A DNA stretch of 64,000 nucleotides, taken from the NCBI RefSeq assembly GCF_030929615.1, contig NZ_JAVFVU010000025.1, positions 1-64,000 on the forward strand. Direction: 5' to 3'. Positions 17,256 through 26,408 of this stretch are shown in pieces. The notes below the pieces were generated by a model. That model was given only the letters and a program-made list of their open reading frames with translations. It had not been told where the DNA came from and searched no databases. Source of the DNA: Dyadobacter sp. LHD-138. GTDB taxonomy: Bacteria; Bacteroidota; Bacteroidia; Cytophagales; Spirosomataceae. Both the position numbers and the translations under genes were made by a program. How positions within the stretch are numbered: position 1 is the first letter of the stretch; every line of letters begins with the position of its first letter.

Positions 17256-18782
17256 ATGAAAAAAATCCATTTGGCTTTCCTTTCCGGATTGCTCCTTTGC
17301 AACCTCCCGGCATCCGCCCAAAAGAAAACCGCCCTTCCGCCTGAATTCCGTATCAAACAATCAGAAACCGAAGCACATATGCGTTTCCTGGCCGCTGACG
17401 AACTTCTGGGAAGACGGACCGGTGAACAGGGTAATTTGATCGCGGCAAGATACATCGCAGAGCAATTCCGGAAACTTGGCGTAATTCCGGTTCCGGGCAA
17501 TACTTCTCCGGGTACCTCTGGTTATTATCAGAATGTCCCTTTTGAAAAAATGGGATCCAACGGCAGCGGAGAAATCATTGCCGACGCAGAAAAATTGAAA
17601 AGCGGGGAGGACTGGATCCTCATGAACGGCGACGCAACCGATATCACAGCACCTTTAGTCTACGCGAGTTATGGTCTTGAAAATATAGAAAAGGGCTGGG
17701 ACGACTACAAAGGCCTGGACGTAAAAGGAAAAATTGTTCTCGTGCAAAGCGGTACACCCGATGTACAGACACCTTCCGAGATTATCGCTTCGTCGGCCGA
17801 AAAAAGAAGGCTGGCGGCGGAAAAAGGAGCTCTGGCAGTCATCGAATTGTTTAATGCACCCATGCCCTGGAATATGGTCAACCGCTATTTTGCGGGCGAG
17901 CGTATTTCTTTGGCGGAGTCAGCCACTACCACCAAATCAATTCCCCATGCCTGGGTTAATGGAAAGGAAGCAAAAATTACACGTGCACTTCGTGGGGTAC
18001 AAACGGTAACATTTAAAACAACCGGACGTAAAAGTCAGATTGTAAACAGTTACAACGTCGCAGGTTACATCCCAGGATCTGATCCTGTTTTGAAAAGTGA
18101 ATACGTGTTACTGACCGCTCACTATGATCACGTGGGTGTTGGGAAACAAGGCGGACAGCCGTTCACACCGGAAGACAGTATTTTCAACGGGGCACGCGAC
18201 AATGCCTTTGGAACGGTTGCCGTATTGACCGCTGCCGAAGCTTTGGCCAAAAATCCACCCAAACGCTCCGTTTTAATCGTCGCTCTAACGGCAGAAGAAG
18301 TGGGTCTTTTGGGAAGCCGTTATTATGCCGCTCACCCACTATTGCCTTTGAACAAATGTATCCTGAACCTGAATTCCGATGGCGCAGGTTATAACGACAC
18401 CACCATTGTATCCGTCATGGGTTTGAACAGGACCGGCGTAAAGACAGAAATTGAAACAGCCAGCAAGGCTTTTGGCTTGGGTGTGTTCGCCGATCCGTCT
18501 CCTGAACAAGGGTTATTCGACCGGTCTGATAACGTCAATTTTGCAAAGGAAGGAATTCCTGCGCCCACTTTCACACCAGGCTTCAAAGAATTTAATGGTG
18601 ATATCATGAAGAATTACCACCAGGTTTCAGATAATCCCGAAACGGTTGATTTCGGTTATTTATTAAAATTCTGTCAGGCCTATGCCTACACCGTTCGTCT
18701 CATCGCCGATCGTAAAACAGCTCCGCAATGGATTGCAGGGGACAAATACGAGGCTGCGGCTAAAAAGCTTTATGGGAAGTAA
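17256..18782 (+). CDS. M28 family zinc aminopeptidase, exported
   Basis: 508 residues with a signal peptide (MKKIHLAFLSGLLLCNLPASA). A PA (protease-associated) insert spans roughly 110-260. The co-catalytic dizinc site follows in family order: LTAHYDHVGV (His), GARDNAFGTVAVL (Asp), LTAEEVGLLGS (Glu-Glu) and LNSDGAGY (Asp), with a distal histidine in MKNYHQVSD. It is probably a periplasmic or outer-membrane aminopeptidase that feeds on peptides, together with the neighbouring S9 and tricorn-like proteases. Confidence 0.9.
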   Translation: MKKIHLAFLSGLLLCNLPASAQKKTALPPEFRIKQSETEAHMRFLAADELLGRRTGEQGNLIAARYIAEQFRKLGVIPVPGNTSPGTSGYYQNVPFEKMGSNGSGEIIADAEKLKSGEDWILMNGDATDITAPLVYASYGLENIEKGWDDYKGLDVKGKIVLVQSGTPDVQTPSEIIASSAEKRRLAAEKGALAVIELFNAPMPWNMVNRYFAGERISLAESATTTKSIPHAWVNGKEAKITRALRGVQTVTFKTTGRKSQIVNSYNVAGYIPGSDPVLKSEYVLLTAHYDHVGVGKQGGQPFTPEDSIFNGARDNAFGTVAVLTAAEALAKNPPKRSVLIVALTAEEVGLLGSRYYAAHPLLPLNKCILNLNSDGAGYNDTTIVSVMGLNRTGVKTEIETASKAFGLGVFADPSPEQGLFDRSDNVNFAKEGIPAPTFTPGFKEFNGDIMKNYHQVSDNPETVDFGYLLKFCQAYAYTVRLIADRKTAPQWIAGDKYEAAAKKLYGK

Positions 18783-18800
18783 AAGTTGTTTTTACTTTAT

Positions 18801-18845
18801 AAACAAGAGAAGCCCGGTAGTCGCTACCAGGCTTCTCTTGTTTTG
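18801..18845. terminator. Bidirectional terminator between converging peptidase genes
   Basis: Stem AACAAGAGAAGCC / GGCTTCTCTTGTT with an inner GGTAG/CTACC pair. A-run and T-run flank it, so it can serve the M28 gene and the converging S9 gene. Confidence 0.85.
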
Positions 18846-18882
18846 CCACTAATCAATTCGCAAAGATTTTGGCTTCAATTCC

Positions 18883-21066
18883 TTACCGCGCACCCGGAGG
18901 GCAGTTCTTTTTCAAATAATCGGTAAATAATGTTTTTAAGTGCAAAGATGTTCCTTCACCTTCATAAATACCGTGAGAACGGTTGGGATAAGGCATAAAC
19001 TGGAACACTTTGTTGTATTTGATCAGCTCATTTACCAGCATTTCGGCATTCTGGTAATGCACATTATCATCGCCGGTTCCATGGACATACAACAAATTCC
19101 CTTCCAGATTTTTTGCATTCGTAATCGGTGAACCCTTTACAAAATCATCCAGGTTTTCCTGAGGAATACCCATGTAACGTTCCTGATAAATGTTATCATA
19201 AGTAAGCTGATTGCCCACAGCAGCCACAGCAATACCTGTTTTAAATATTTTTGGATATTTAAACAAAAGGTTCAGCGTTGAAGAACCACCGCCGCTCCAT
19301 CCATGAACTGCTACACGGCTAGTATCAATAAACGGATATTCTTTAAACATGGAAGTTGCCGCCCCAGCCATGTCTTTAATGTTGATCGTACCAATATTAC
19401 GATAAATCGATTTACGCCAGGCACGGCCTTTCGGCGCAGGTGTTCCCCGGTTATCAATCGAAGCATAAATATATCCGTCCTGAGCCATACTTCCGGTGTA
19501 AAGGCGGTTACGGCCCGTTCCATAACTGTCATGAACGGTACTCGAAGCAGGCTCGCCATAGACTGAAAATACAATCGGGTATTTTTTTGCAGGATCAAAA
19601 TTGTTAGGTTTTACCATCCAGCCATCGACTTCTACACCTTCCTCCGTTTTAATTTTGAAAAATTCGATATCAATACCGGCCGGTCTGATGCGCATCATCG
19701 TCTGGCTGATCGAATTGTTGGGATCTATTGATTTATGATCCGGAAGCGTGATCCATTCCATCATCGGCGCCATACGTGCATTTGAGAAACCATGCGTCGC
19801 AAATTTTGCAAGAGGAGAAATTTCATAACGATGCGTTCCGTTCTGGTCAGCCGGGGATAAACGCTGGGCTTCTCCCTTTCCATCCAAGGGTGCGCGGTAC
19901 AAATACTCCTGTGTCGCGTTGTCCGGCGATGCGGTGAAGTAATAAGCGTTGTTTTTCTCATCGATTAAAACAGGACGGATTAGGTCGTATTTTCCAGTAG
20001 TAATCAGCGTTTCTTTTTTCCCGTCGCGACTAACCCGGTAGGCATGTCTCCAGCCGTCCTTTTCACTCACCCACACAAATTCCTTACCATCACTAAGCCA
20101 GTCCCATCCAACCGGACTATCTTCCCAGCGGCTTTTTATATCGATCCAGGCCTCGTCCGTTTCAGAATAAAACCCTTTTGAAACACCTGTTTTAGCATCG
20201 ATATACATCAGCGTGCTCGCATTTTGTTTACGGTTCAGCTGCTGAATAACCAGCTCATTGGCACTGCCCGACCATTCCATACGCGGCACATACGTATTCT
20301 GCGGATCACCCGGTATATTCATCCATTTTGTTTTGGCAGAAACCACGTCAACAACACCGATTTTATACGGTGAAGGCGTTTGTCCCACTTTCGGATATTC
20401 AACCGGAATGGTATAGGAATAGATCGAATCCGTGGTATTGATCATCAGAAAATTACGGATTTTTCGCGCATCCAACTGCCAGTATGCAATGGTTTTGCTA
20501 TCCGGGCTCCAACGGAAACCATCACGGCAATCGAATTCTTCTTCATAAACCCAGTCAAAAGTACCGTTGATCACGCGGTCCGTTCCATCGGCTGTAACCT
20601 GCTTGATCTGACCCGACAGAAGATCTTCCGAATAAATATTATGCTTACTGACATAAGCTACTTTTTTTCCATCGGGAGAAAACTTTGCAAACATCAGCGA
20701 CGATGCCGGACGCCCTTTTCCCAGTTGTTTCAGGGTATTAGTCGTTAAGTCCAGCAACCAGTAATCGCCTTTGGTATCATAACGCCAGACTCTTTTCGCA
20801 TTCGTATAAATCAGCACCTTATTCCCGGCCTGGCTGAAAGAATAACTGCGTATTTCCAGCGATTTATCCGAGCCTTTCGGTGTGAGCTGCTGCCTGGAAA
20901 CAACTACCCTGGACTGTTCGCCGGGCAATTTAATTTCTACAATCTCGCCCTGCGCCAGATCTGTGTAACCACTGCCATCGGCTAACCACTGGAAATTATC
21001 GGGTATTTGCGCAAATAAAGGAGAGGAAAGGATAACAAAGACTACTGCTTTGATCAAATGCTTCAT
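18883..21066 (-). CDS. S9 family prolyl oligopeptidase (dipeptidyl-peptidase IV type)
   Basis: 727 residues with a signal peptide (MKHLIKAVVFVILSSPLFA). An N-terminal beta-propeller carries the double-Glu motif of DPP IV (WVYEEEFDCRDGFRWSPD, near 175-192), which binds the substrate amino terminus. The C-terminal alpha/beta hydrolase domain has nucleophile Ser591 in HGWSGGGSS, Asp in HGTGDDNVHYQN and His in NRSHGIYEG. It would remove Xaa-Pro dipeptides in the periplasm. The motif is GWSGGG rather than the commoner GWSYGG. Confidence 0.92.
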   Translation of the reverse strand: MKHLIKAVVFVILSSPLFAQIPDNFQWLADGSGYTDLAQGEIVEIKLPGEQSRVVVSRQQLTPKGSDKSLEIRSYSFSQAGNKVLIYTNAKRVWRYDTKGDYWLLDLTTNTLKQLGKGRPASSLMFAKFSPDGKKVAYVSKHNIYSEDLLSGQIKQVTADGTDRVINGTFDWVYEEEFDCRDGFRWSPDSKTIAYWQLDARKIRNFLMINTTDSIYSYTIPVEYPKVGQTPSPYKIGVVDVVSAKTKWMNIPGDPQNTYVPRMEWSGSANELVIQQLNRKQNASTLMYIDAKTGVSKGFYSETDEAWIDIKSRWEDSPVGWDWLSDGKEFVWVSEKDGWRHAYRVSRDGKKETLITTGKYDLIRPVLIDEKNNAYYFTASPDNATQEYLYRAPLDGKGEAQRLSPADQNGTHRYEISPLAKFATHGFSNARMAPMMEWITLPDHKSIDPNNSISQTMMRIRPAGIDIEFFKIKTEEGVEVDGWMVKPNNFDPAKKYPIVFSVYGEPASSTVHDSYGTGRNRLYTGSMAQDGYIYASIDNRGTPAPKGRAWRKSIYRNIGTINIKDMAGAATSMFKEYPFIDTSRVAVHGWSGGGSSTLNLLFKYPKIFKTGIAVAAVGNQLTYDNIYQERYMGIPQENLDDFVKGSPITNAKNLEGNLLYVHGTGDDNVHYQNAEMLVNELIKYNKVFQFMPYPNRSHGIYEGEGTSLHLKTLFTDYLKKNCPPGAR

Positions 21067-21170
21067 TTGTGAATGGATATGAATTAAATATTATACGAAC
21101 AATTGCTAATGCAATTTTAACACTTTGATTTGCAAAATCCCATGCACAGGTCATAATCGCATGACAATAA

Positions 21171-21205
21171 GCCATTTTTGGTAAAGTTTCCTTACCAAAA
21201 ATGGC
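21171..21205. repeat. Perfect 14-base inverted repeat downstream of the RHH gene
   Basis: GCCATTTTTGGTAA / TTACCAAAAATGGC with a 7-base loop, 17 bases past the stop of the ribbon-helix-helix gene. No T-run follows on the minus strand, so it is not a classic terminator. It could still end transcription, stabilise the mRNA end, or be a binding site for the dimeric RHH protein. Confidence 0.5.
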
Positions 21206-21221
21206 TCCTGCCCACCAGACA

Positions 21222-21407
21222 TTATTTTTCCTCCCCGGGATCCGGTTTGATATCCTTCACACGCGACCGCCGCTGCTTTCGCAGGGCTTCGCTCAACAAG
21301 TATTCTATCTGTCCGTTTACGCTTCTGAAATCCTGTTGTGCCCATGCCTCGAGTTCTTTCAGCATGTCGGGATTGATACGTAAAACGAACGCTTTTTTTT
21401 CTGCCAT
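21222..21407 (-). CDS. Arc-type ribbon-helix-helix protein
   Basis: 61 residues. The sequence KKAFVLRINPDMLKELEAWAQQDFRSVNGQIEYLLSEAL fits the RHH fold: a short strand (residues 5-11), then two helices, with the Arc-like 'R..N..IE.LL..AL' pattern. It starts 1 base after the stop of the SPFH gene (TGA T ATG), so the two are translated together. RHH proteins of this size next to SPFH genes are common. Whether it regulates the SPFH gene or has another role is unknown. Confidence 0.75.
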   Translation of the reverse strand: MAEKKAFVLRINPDMLKELEAWAQQDFRSVNGQIEYLLSEALRKQRRSRVKDIKPDPGEEK

Positions 21408-21408
21408 A

Positions 21409-22272
21409 TCAAGGATACAAGGTACCTGCGTTCAACACAGGAGTAACCGATTTTTCACCACATAAAACAACCAGCAGATTACAAACCATTGCCGCTTTTC
21501 GTTCCTCATCCAGCGTAACAATTCCTTTTTCTGAAAGCATGGCCAACGCCATATCCACCATACCCACCGCTCCGTTGACAATCTGACGCCGCGCTGCCAC
21601 AACCGCAGAAGCCTGTTGACGCTGCAACATTGCTCCGGCAATTTCTGGCGCATAAGCCAAGTGACTGATACGCGCCTCGAGAACATCCACTCCAGCCCTA
21701 CTCAACCGCTCAGTCAGCTCAGCTTCAAGCATTTCGTTTATTTTTCCGCTGCCGTCGCGTAAGGTAAATTCAGGAATTTCCACTTCCTCAGCCTCCATGG
21801 TATCGTACGCATACACCCCGGCCAAATGACGCACCGCCGCTTCTGACTGAATTTCCACATATTTGGTATAATCATCCACCTCGAAAGAAGCTTTTGCGGT
21901 GTCTCCCACGCGCCATACAACAACCGCAGCGATTTCGATCGGGTTTCCAAGTTTGTCATTCACCTTCAATTTTTGTCCGTTCAGGTTTCTTGCCCGCAGG
22001 CTTATTTTCTTCCGGCGAAAAAACGGATTGACCCAACGTAAACCACTTTGCTTCATGGTTCCCATGTAATCACCAAAAAAAGTCGTGACAACGGCTTCAT
22101 TGGGATTGATAACCGTCAATCCGATCAGGATAATAAAACCGACTATCGAAACCAGAATACCAATATTCGGACGGCCATCCGCAACCGAAAAAATGACACC
22201 ACCAAACAACATGATCAGGCCAATCGCAAACAACAAAAAGCCTGATATCGAACGTAATTCTTTTTCATTCAT
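21409..22272 (-). CDS. SPFH domain (slipin/prohibitin-like) membrane protein
   Basis: 287 residues. Two N-terminal hydrophobic segments (about 10-28 and 35-54) precede an SPFH/Band 7 domain (NPNEAVVTTFFGDYMGTMKQSGLRWVNPFFRRKK), then a helical region and ALMLSEKG. It probably scaffolds inner-membrane microdomains as an oligomer. It is the first gene of a two-gene unit with the RHH protein. No NfeD partner gene is adjacent, unlike many slipin operons. Confidence 0.85.
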   Translation of the reverse strand: MNEKELRSISGFLLFAIGLIMLFGGVIFSVADGRPNIGILVSIVGFIILIGLTVINPNEAVVTTFFGDYMGTMKQSGLRWVNPFFRRKKISLRARNLNGQKLKVNDKLGNPIEIAAVVVWRVGDTAKASFEVDDYTKYVEIQSEAAVRHLAGVYAYDTMEAEEVEIPEFTLRDGSGKINEMLEAELTERLSRAGVDVLEARISHLAYAPEIAGAMLQRQQASAVVAARRQIVNGAVGMVDMALAMLSEKGIVTLDEERKAAMVCNLLVVLCGEKSVTPVLNAGTLYP

Positions 22273-22344
22273 AGCTTTAAATATGATAGTAAAATGATAT
22301 CACAATGTTATCAAAAATTGTTCATTTATTTTTACAAAAAAGGA

Positions 22345-22382
22345 TAAAAAAAATCCCAAAGCCGCTGACTGGCTTTGGGATT
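22345..22382 (-). terminator. Intrinsic terminator of the frameshifted TonB-domain gene
   Basis: Stem AATCCCAAAGCC / GGCTTTGGGATT with a 7-base loop and eight T's on the minus strand. Confidence 0.88.
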
Positions 22383-22401
22383 GGATAAGTGGTAATTGTA
22401 A

Positions 22402-23836
22402 CTAAAAACGAAAATTAATCGGAAGGTTATATTTAACCCGAACCCTCTTACCCCTTAACCAGCCAGGGTCCCATTTTCCGCTCATTTCGCCAACAACACG
22501 AAGAGCTTCCTCATCAATGCTTTTGTGCACACCCTTAATAACCTTATAATCGCATAAAGTACCATCCTGACAAACCACGAACGATGTGAAAACCCTTCCC
22601 GAAATGCCTGCTCTGGCGGCGTCATTGGGATATTTCATGTTTTGTTGCAAAAATTTATACATCTCAGGAATTCCCCCATGATATTGAGGCTGGATTACCA
22701 GCTCCGTATACTCGATCGTCTCACCGTCCATGTAAGACATTCCCTTAATAAGTTTTCCACCTTCATATAACTCCTCAAATAACCGGGTGCCGTCTTTTAA
22801 CTGACCTATCCAAATACCTTCTTTCAAACCTGCTTTGACGGTCCCACGATCATAAATTGTTTGATCATGATAGGTTTCTGTCGCAAATTCTCCGTGACCA
22901 TTTCCATCTTTGACCAGTTGATTACCCGTTCTGTCTCTAAAGTCTTTAAGTAACGACACGGATGAGCTACTGAACACTTCCGAATTCTCAGTAATACTGG
23001 TAAGCTGGCCGCTCTCATACCATTTAGTCTCCTCACAAACACCATTTGCAGTAATTTTCATTGATTTAACCATCCCATCCAGATTATATTCTTTCTGGAT
23101 GTCTGGTTTACCCGCATAGCTGAATTGATTTATGTAAAGTATTTCGCCATTCAGTTTACGATCTACAACCTGAAAAACAGGCACATCATACCAACCTTCA
23201 CTAGAAAAAGTACGTACTGCCTGTACCGAGTCGGTAATTTCGGTTTTCCGCCAGTATTTTTCCTCTTTCAGGATCATTGAATGTTTGATATTCCATCCAT
23301 CTGATGTCTGCTCCTGAGATAAAATATTGCCGTTGACAAAACCAAAGTCATCGACAGGAATATTCATTCTGTACTTGCTCGTCTTGTTGCCCGATAATTG
23401 TTTGCCCCGCTTGTCGTAATAAACATTCAGGCACTTTTTCTCCTCATCATAGTTCAATAAAGGCTCTGATTTGAATTTCACAACAATTTCCACGGCCTGA
23501 CGTACTTTTTCATTTTTAATTTCAGCAGGTTTCCACGCTCTAAATAAGCTGACCACACGCTTGGCCTCAACATCACATAATGAATCTATTCCCGAGACAA
23601 TTTCCAGTTGAGAAGCACGCCCATCCGTTTCAATAACAGCCTTAACTACCACATTCCTATCCAAGCCTTTCGCAGCTGACTTTATGGGTATCCGCAGGTT
23701 AGAGGACAAATAATAGTCAAGCATGTCCCTTCCACCCGAAGGCTCGGCTACTTTTTCAACCTCATTGCCTTGATAAACTTTTTGTTGCAAAACACGTTGA
23801 TGTCAGGAAAATAAGGAAGAGGGTAATGTTTTTCAT
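22402..23836 (-). pseudogene. TonB C-terminal domain protein, frameshifted in the signal peptide
   Basis: Paralogue of the next gene upstream. ATG 23836 opens a signal peptide (MKNITLFLIFLTSTCFA) that runs out of frame within a few codons. The rest is open in the +1 frame from KVYQGNEVEK onward. The break is at an A5 run (23779-23783, complement); with A4 the protein reads ...CFATKVYQGNEVEK.. and would be 477 residues, against 480 for its paralogue. It has an N-terminal TonB-like segment, a MORN-like middle (WYESGQLTSI, KEGIWIGQLKDGT) and a C-terminal TonB domain (KYPNDAARAGISGRVFTSFVV). The cause may be mutation, slippage or sequencing error. Confidence 0.75.
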
Positions 23837-23906
23837 GATTATAAAATATTGTTGCTATGATTTCCCACCACATCATTTCATGCTGACGCTTTGGGTGATC
23901 GAAATA

Positions 23907-25349
23907 CTATTGCTGCATAAAATTAATCGGCAAATTATACAGTATCCTCACTTTCTGACCGCGCAATTGACCGGGCTCCCATTTGCCACTCATTTTTTTT
24001 ACGACCCGGAGCGCCTCTTCGTCCATATCCGGGACCAATCCTTTTTCCACTTTATAATCACAAAGACTTCCGTCCTCACAAACCGTAAACGAGAGCCTCA
24101 CTCTTCCCGTTATCCCTTTTCTGGCAGCATCAGCCGGGTACCTTAAGTTTTGGCCAAGAAACTGATACAACCCGTTCAATCCACCTTTGAACTGGGCTTG
24201 AGTCCCTTTGACGCTGTATGTTATTTTTTCTCCGTTCACAAAACAATGCGCGTCCTTTAACACGCCATTATCATAGGATTCCACATAGTAAAGAGTACTG
24301 TCAGACCATTTCCCAATCCATTTTCCCGTTTTTGCACCCTGATTTACGGCACCCTCTTCGTGTAAAAGTCTATTTGCGTCATTTACGCTATACTTCCACC
24401 AGCCGTTTCCATCCTTCACGGTTTGCTTTCCGTTAAATTCCCATGCACCCAATACTTTACCATCAAAAACTGCCAAAGGTTTATTAACCGGATATTCCAC
24501 AGCACTGCGGACCTGACCGTTTTTATACCAGCTCACTTTGGTGACGGTGGTATCCTGTGTCGTTTCCACTTCTCGCAACATCCCACTCAGATAGTATTCC
24601 TTTTTCAAACCTAGCCTGTTCGATGCATTGTATTCCTTGTAGGAAATGAGTTTTCCGTTGTCCTGAAAAGTCAGCACGGGTACGAAATTATTCTCATTGC
24701 GATCCTCCGCCAATAGCTGGTACACTTTAACCGAATCAACACCTGGCTCGCCATATACTTTGTGCCATAATTCTTTCCGTTGAAATGGAACCGTATTGAC
24801 CTTTCTCCAATGGCCCGCCCTAAGCTCTTCATAGACAATATCTCCCCTGATGTATCCCTGCTCATTGACAGGCATGACGCTGCGGTATTCGTAATCTTTG
24901 GGAATGTTGGTCGGCTGGTATTTTTTATCATAATAATTTACAAAGCTCCAAGACGTACTGTCAAAATTTTCAAGAGCGGCAGCGTTAAAATGGATCTGAT
25001 AAATGACTGCTTGTCTTACTTTCTGATCTTTTATCGTTGCCGGTTGCCATGATGTATACAACCCAAAGGCACGCAGGGCTTCGATGTTGGACAGGGAATC
25101 CTGGCCTTTTACGATCTCCAGGCCCGTCACCGATCCGTCGGGTTCAACAACGCCTTTGACAAATACTTTTTTATTAAGACCCTGAATCCCCGATTTGAAA
25201 GGAATCTGAACATTTGATGCTAAAAATTGATTGAGCATAGCAGCTCCACCGCTCGGAACGGCCTGAATTTCCACTTCATGCGGCTGATAAACAGTCTGAC
25301 TGATAGCCTGATAGCTCAATAAAATAAAGACCAATAACATTCTTTTCAT
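23907..25349 (-). CDS. Exported TonB-domain protein with MORN-like repeats
   Basis: 480 residues from ATG 25349, which opens a signal peptide (MKRMLLVFILLSYQAISQ); a longer frame would put the signal inside the protein. An N-terminal TonB-like domain (IPFKSGIQGLNKKVFVKGVVEPDGS) is followed by MORN-type segments (KEYYLSGMLREVE, WYKNGQVRSAVEYP, KTGKWIGKWSDSTLY) and a C-terminal TonB domain (LRYPADAARKGITGRVRLSF). It has no anchor helix, so it is probably periplasmic rather than a working ExbBD-linked TonB. It is a tandem duplicate of the downstream gene; the shared sequence is scattered but runs the full length. Confidence 0.75.
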   Translation of the reverse strand: MKRMLLVFILLSYQAISQTVYQPHEVEIQAVPSGGAAMLNQFLASNVQIPFKSGIQGLNKKVFVKGVVEPDGSVTGLEIVKGQDSLSNIEALRAFGLYTSWQPATIKDQKVRQAVIYQIHFNAAALENFDSTSWSFVNYYDKKYQPTNIPKDYEYRSVMPVNEQGYIRGDIVYEELRAGHWRKVNTVPFQRKELWHKVYGEPGVDSVKVYQLLAEDRNENNFVPVLTFQDNGKLISYKEYNASNRLGLKKEYYLSGMLREVETTQDTTVTKVSWYKNGQVRSAVEYPVNKPLAVFDGKVLGAWEFNGKQTVKDGNGWWKYSVNDANRLLHEEGAVNQGAKTGKWIGKWSDSTLYYVESYDNGVLKDAHCFVNGEKITYSVKGTQAQFKGGLNGLYQFLGQNLRYPADAARKGITGRVRLSFTVCEDGSLCDYKVEKGLVPDMDEEALRVVKKMSGKWEPGQLRGQKVRILYNLPINFMQQ

Positions 25350-25526
25350 AGGGTAGGTATGTTTGCTGATCCCAAATATACCGAATCCGTTATTTACCAT
25401 CATTATACTAATATTATAATATCGGGTAAATTTTAAGTCTTCGCAGCACGGGTCACGCCATAAAACTTAACCTACTGATAACCTGTCAGTAACATCCAGG
25501 TAACATGAAATAATAATATTTGTAAC

Positions 25527-26399
25527 ATGGGAGAAACAACTCATTTTCGAACGATTATCATTTCTGACTTACACCTCGGCGCAGGTGGTTCGAAGGCGGA
25601 AGAAGTTACCAATTTCCTGAAAAGCTATTCCTGCAAAAAGCTTATTCTGAATGGTGATATTATTGACGCCTGGCAGTTGAAAAAATATGGTGTCTGGAAA
25701 CGGAAGCATACCCTGTTTTTCAAAAGAGTCCTGAAGATGATTGAGGAAAACAAGACCAAGGTGGTCTATATACGCGGAAATCATGACGACTTCCTTGATC
25801 AGATCATTCCGCTGCGTTTAGGAAAACATTTTCAGATCCGGAAGGACTATATCCTCAATTCCGGTTCCCAGCGCTTTTATGTCACGCATGGTGATGTATT
25901 TGATTCCATTACCACCAACATGAAATGGCTGGCTTACCTGGGCGATATCGGCTATACTTTTTTGCTTTGGGTAAACAAGCTTTACAATAAGTACAGGGCC
26001 TGGAAGGGTTTGCCGTATTATTCTTTGTCGCAGAAAATCAAACAATCGGTGAAGATGGCGGTCAATTATATGTCGGATTTTGAAGAAAAACTGACAGAAC
26101 TGGCCCGCTCGCGCGACTGTGACGGGGTGATCTGCGGACATATCCACCATCCTTCGATTCGTGAAATCGATGGGATCATGTACATGAATTCAGGTGACTG
26201 GGTGGAAACATTAAGTGCGCTGGTAGAAGACTTTGACGGAAACTGGAACCTGCTCTACTACAATCAGCAGGAATTTGAAGATAAAGCGACAGACCAGAAA
26301 CAAGCCAAAACCACGGTAATAGACAACTTCCCGACTGTGGACAAACAAGTAGCTTTTACGGGACTTATTCTGGGTCAGGATAAAAGACGGATCATTTAG
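25527..26399 (+). CDS. UDP-2,3-diacylglucosamine diphosphatase-like metallophosphoesterase
   Basis: 290 residues. Calcineurin-type dimetal motifs appear in order: SDLHLG (Asp14, His16), LNGDIID, RGNHDD, VTHGDVFD and ICGHIHHP. The arrangement resembles LpxH, which makes lipid X in lipid A synthesis; the longer C-terminus is usual in Bacteroidota homologues. The next gene, a glycosyltransferase, starts 9 bases on, suggesting a two-gene envelope operon. Confidence 0.82.
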   Translation: MGETTHFRTIIISDLHLGAGGSKAEEVTNFLKSYSCKKLILNGDIIDAWQLKKYGVWKRKHTLFFKRVLKMIEENKTKVVYIRGNHDDFLDQIIPLRLGKHFQIRKDYILNSGSQRFYVTHGDVFDSITTNMKWLAYLGDIGYTFLLWVNKLYNKYRAWKGLPYYSLSQKIKQSVKMAVNYMSDFEEKLTELARSRDCDGVICGHIHHPSIREIDGIMYMNSGDWVETLSALVEDFDGNWNLLYYNQQEFEDKATDQKQAKTTVIDNFPTVDKQVAFTGLILGQDKRRII

Positions 26400-26408
26400 T
26401 AGCGTATC

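Noticed and set aside
22402..23790. Translating the TonB-domain protein from a TTG at 23790 as an intact gene
   Set aside because: This would leave a periplasmic-type protein without its signal peptide, although a perfect signal lies just upstream in the other frame. A frameshift explains both.
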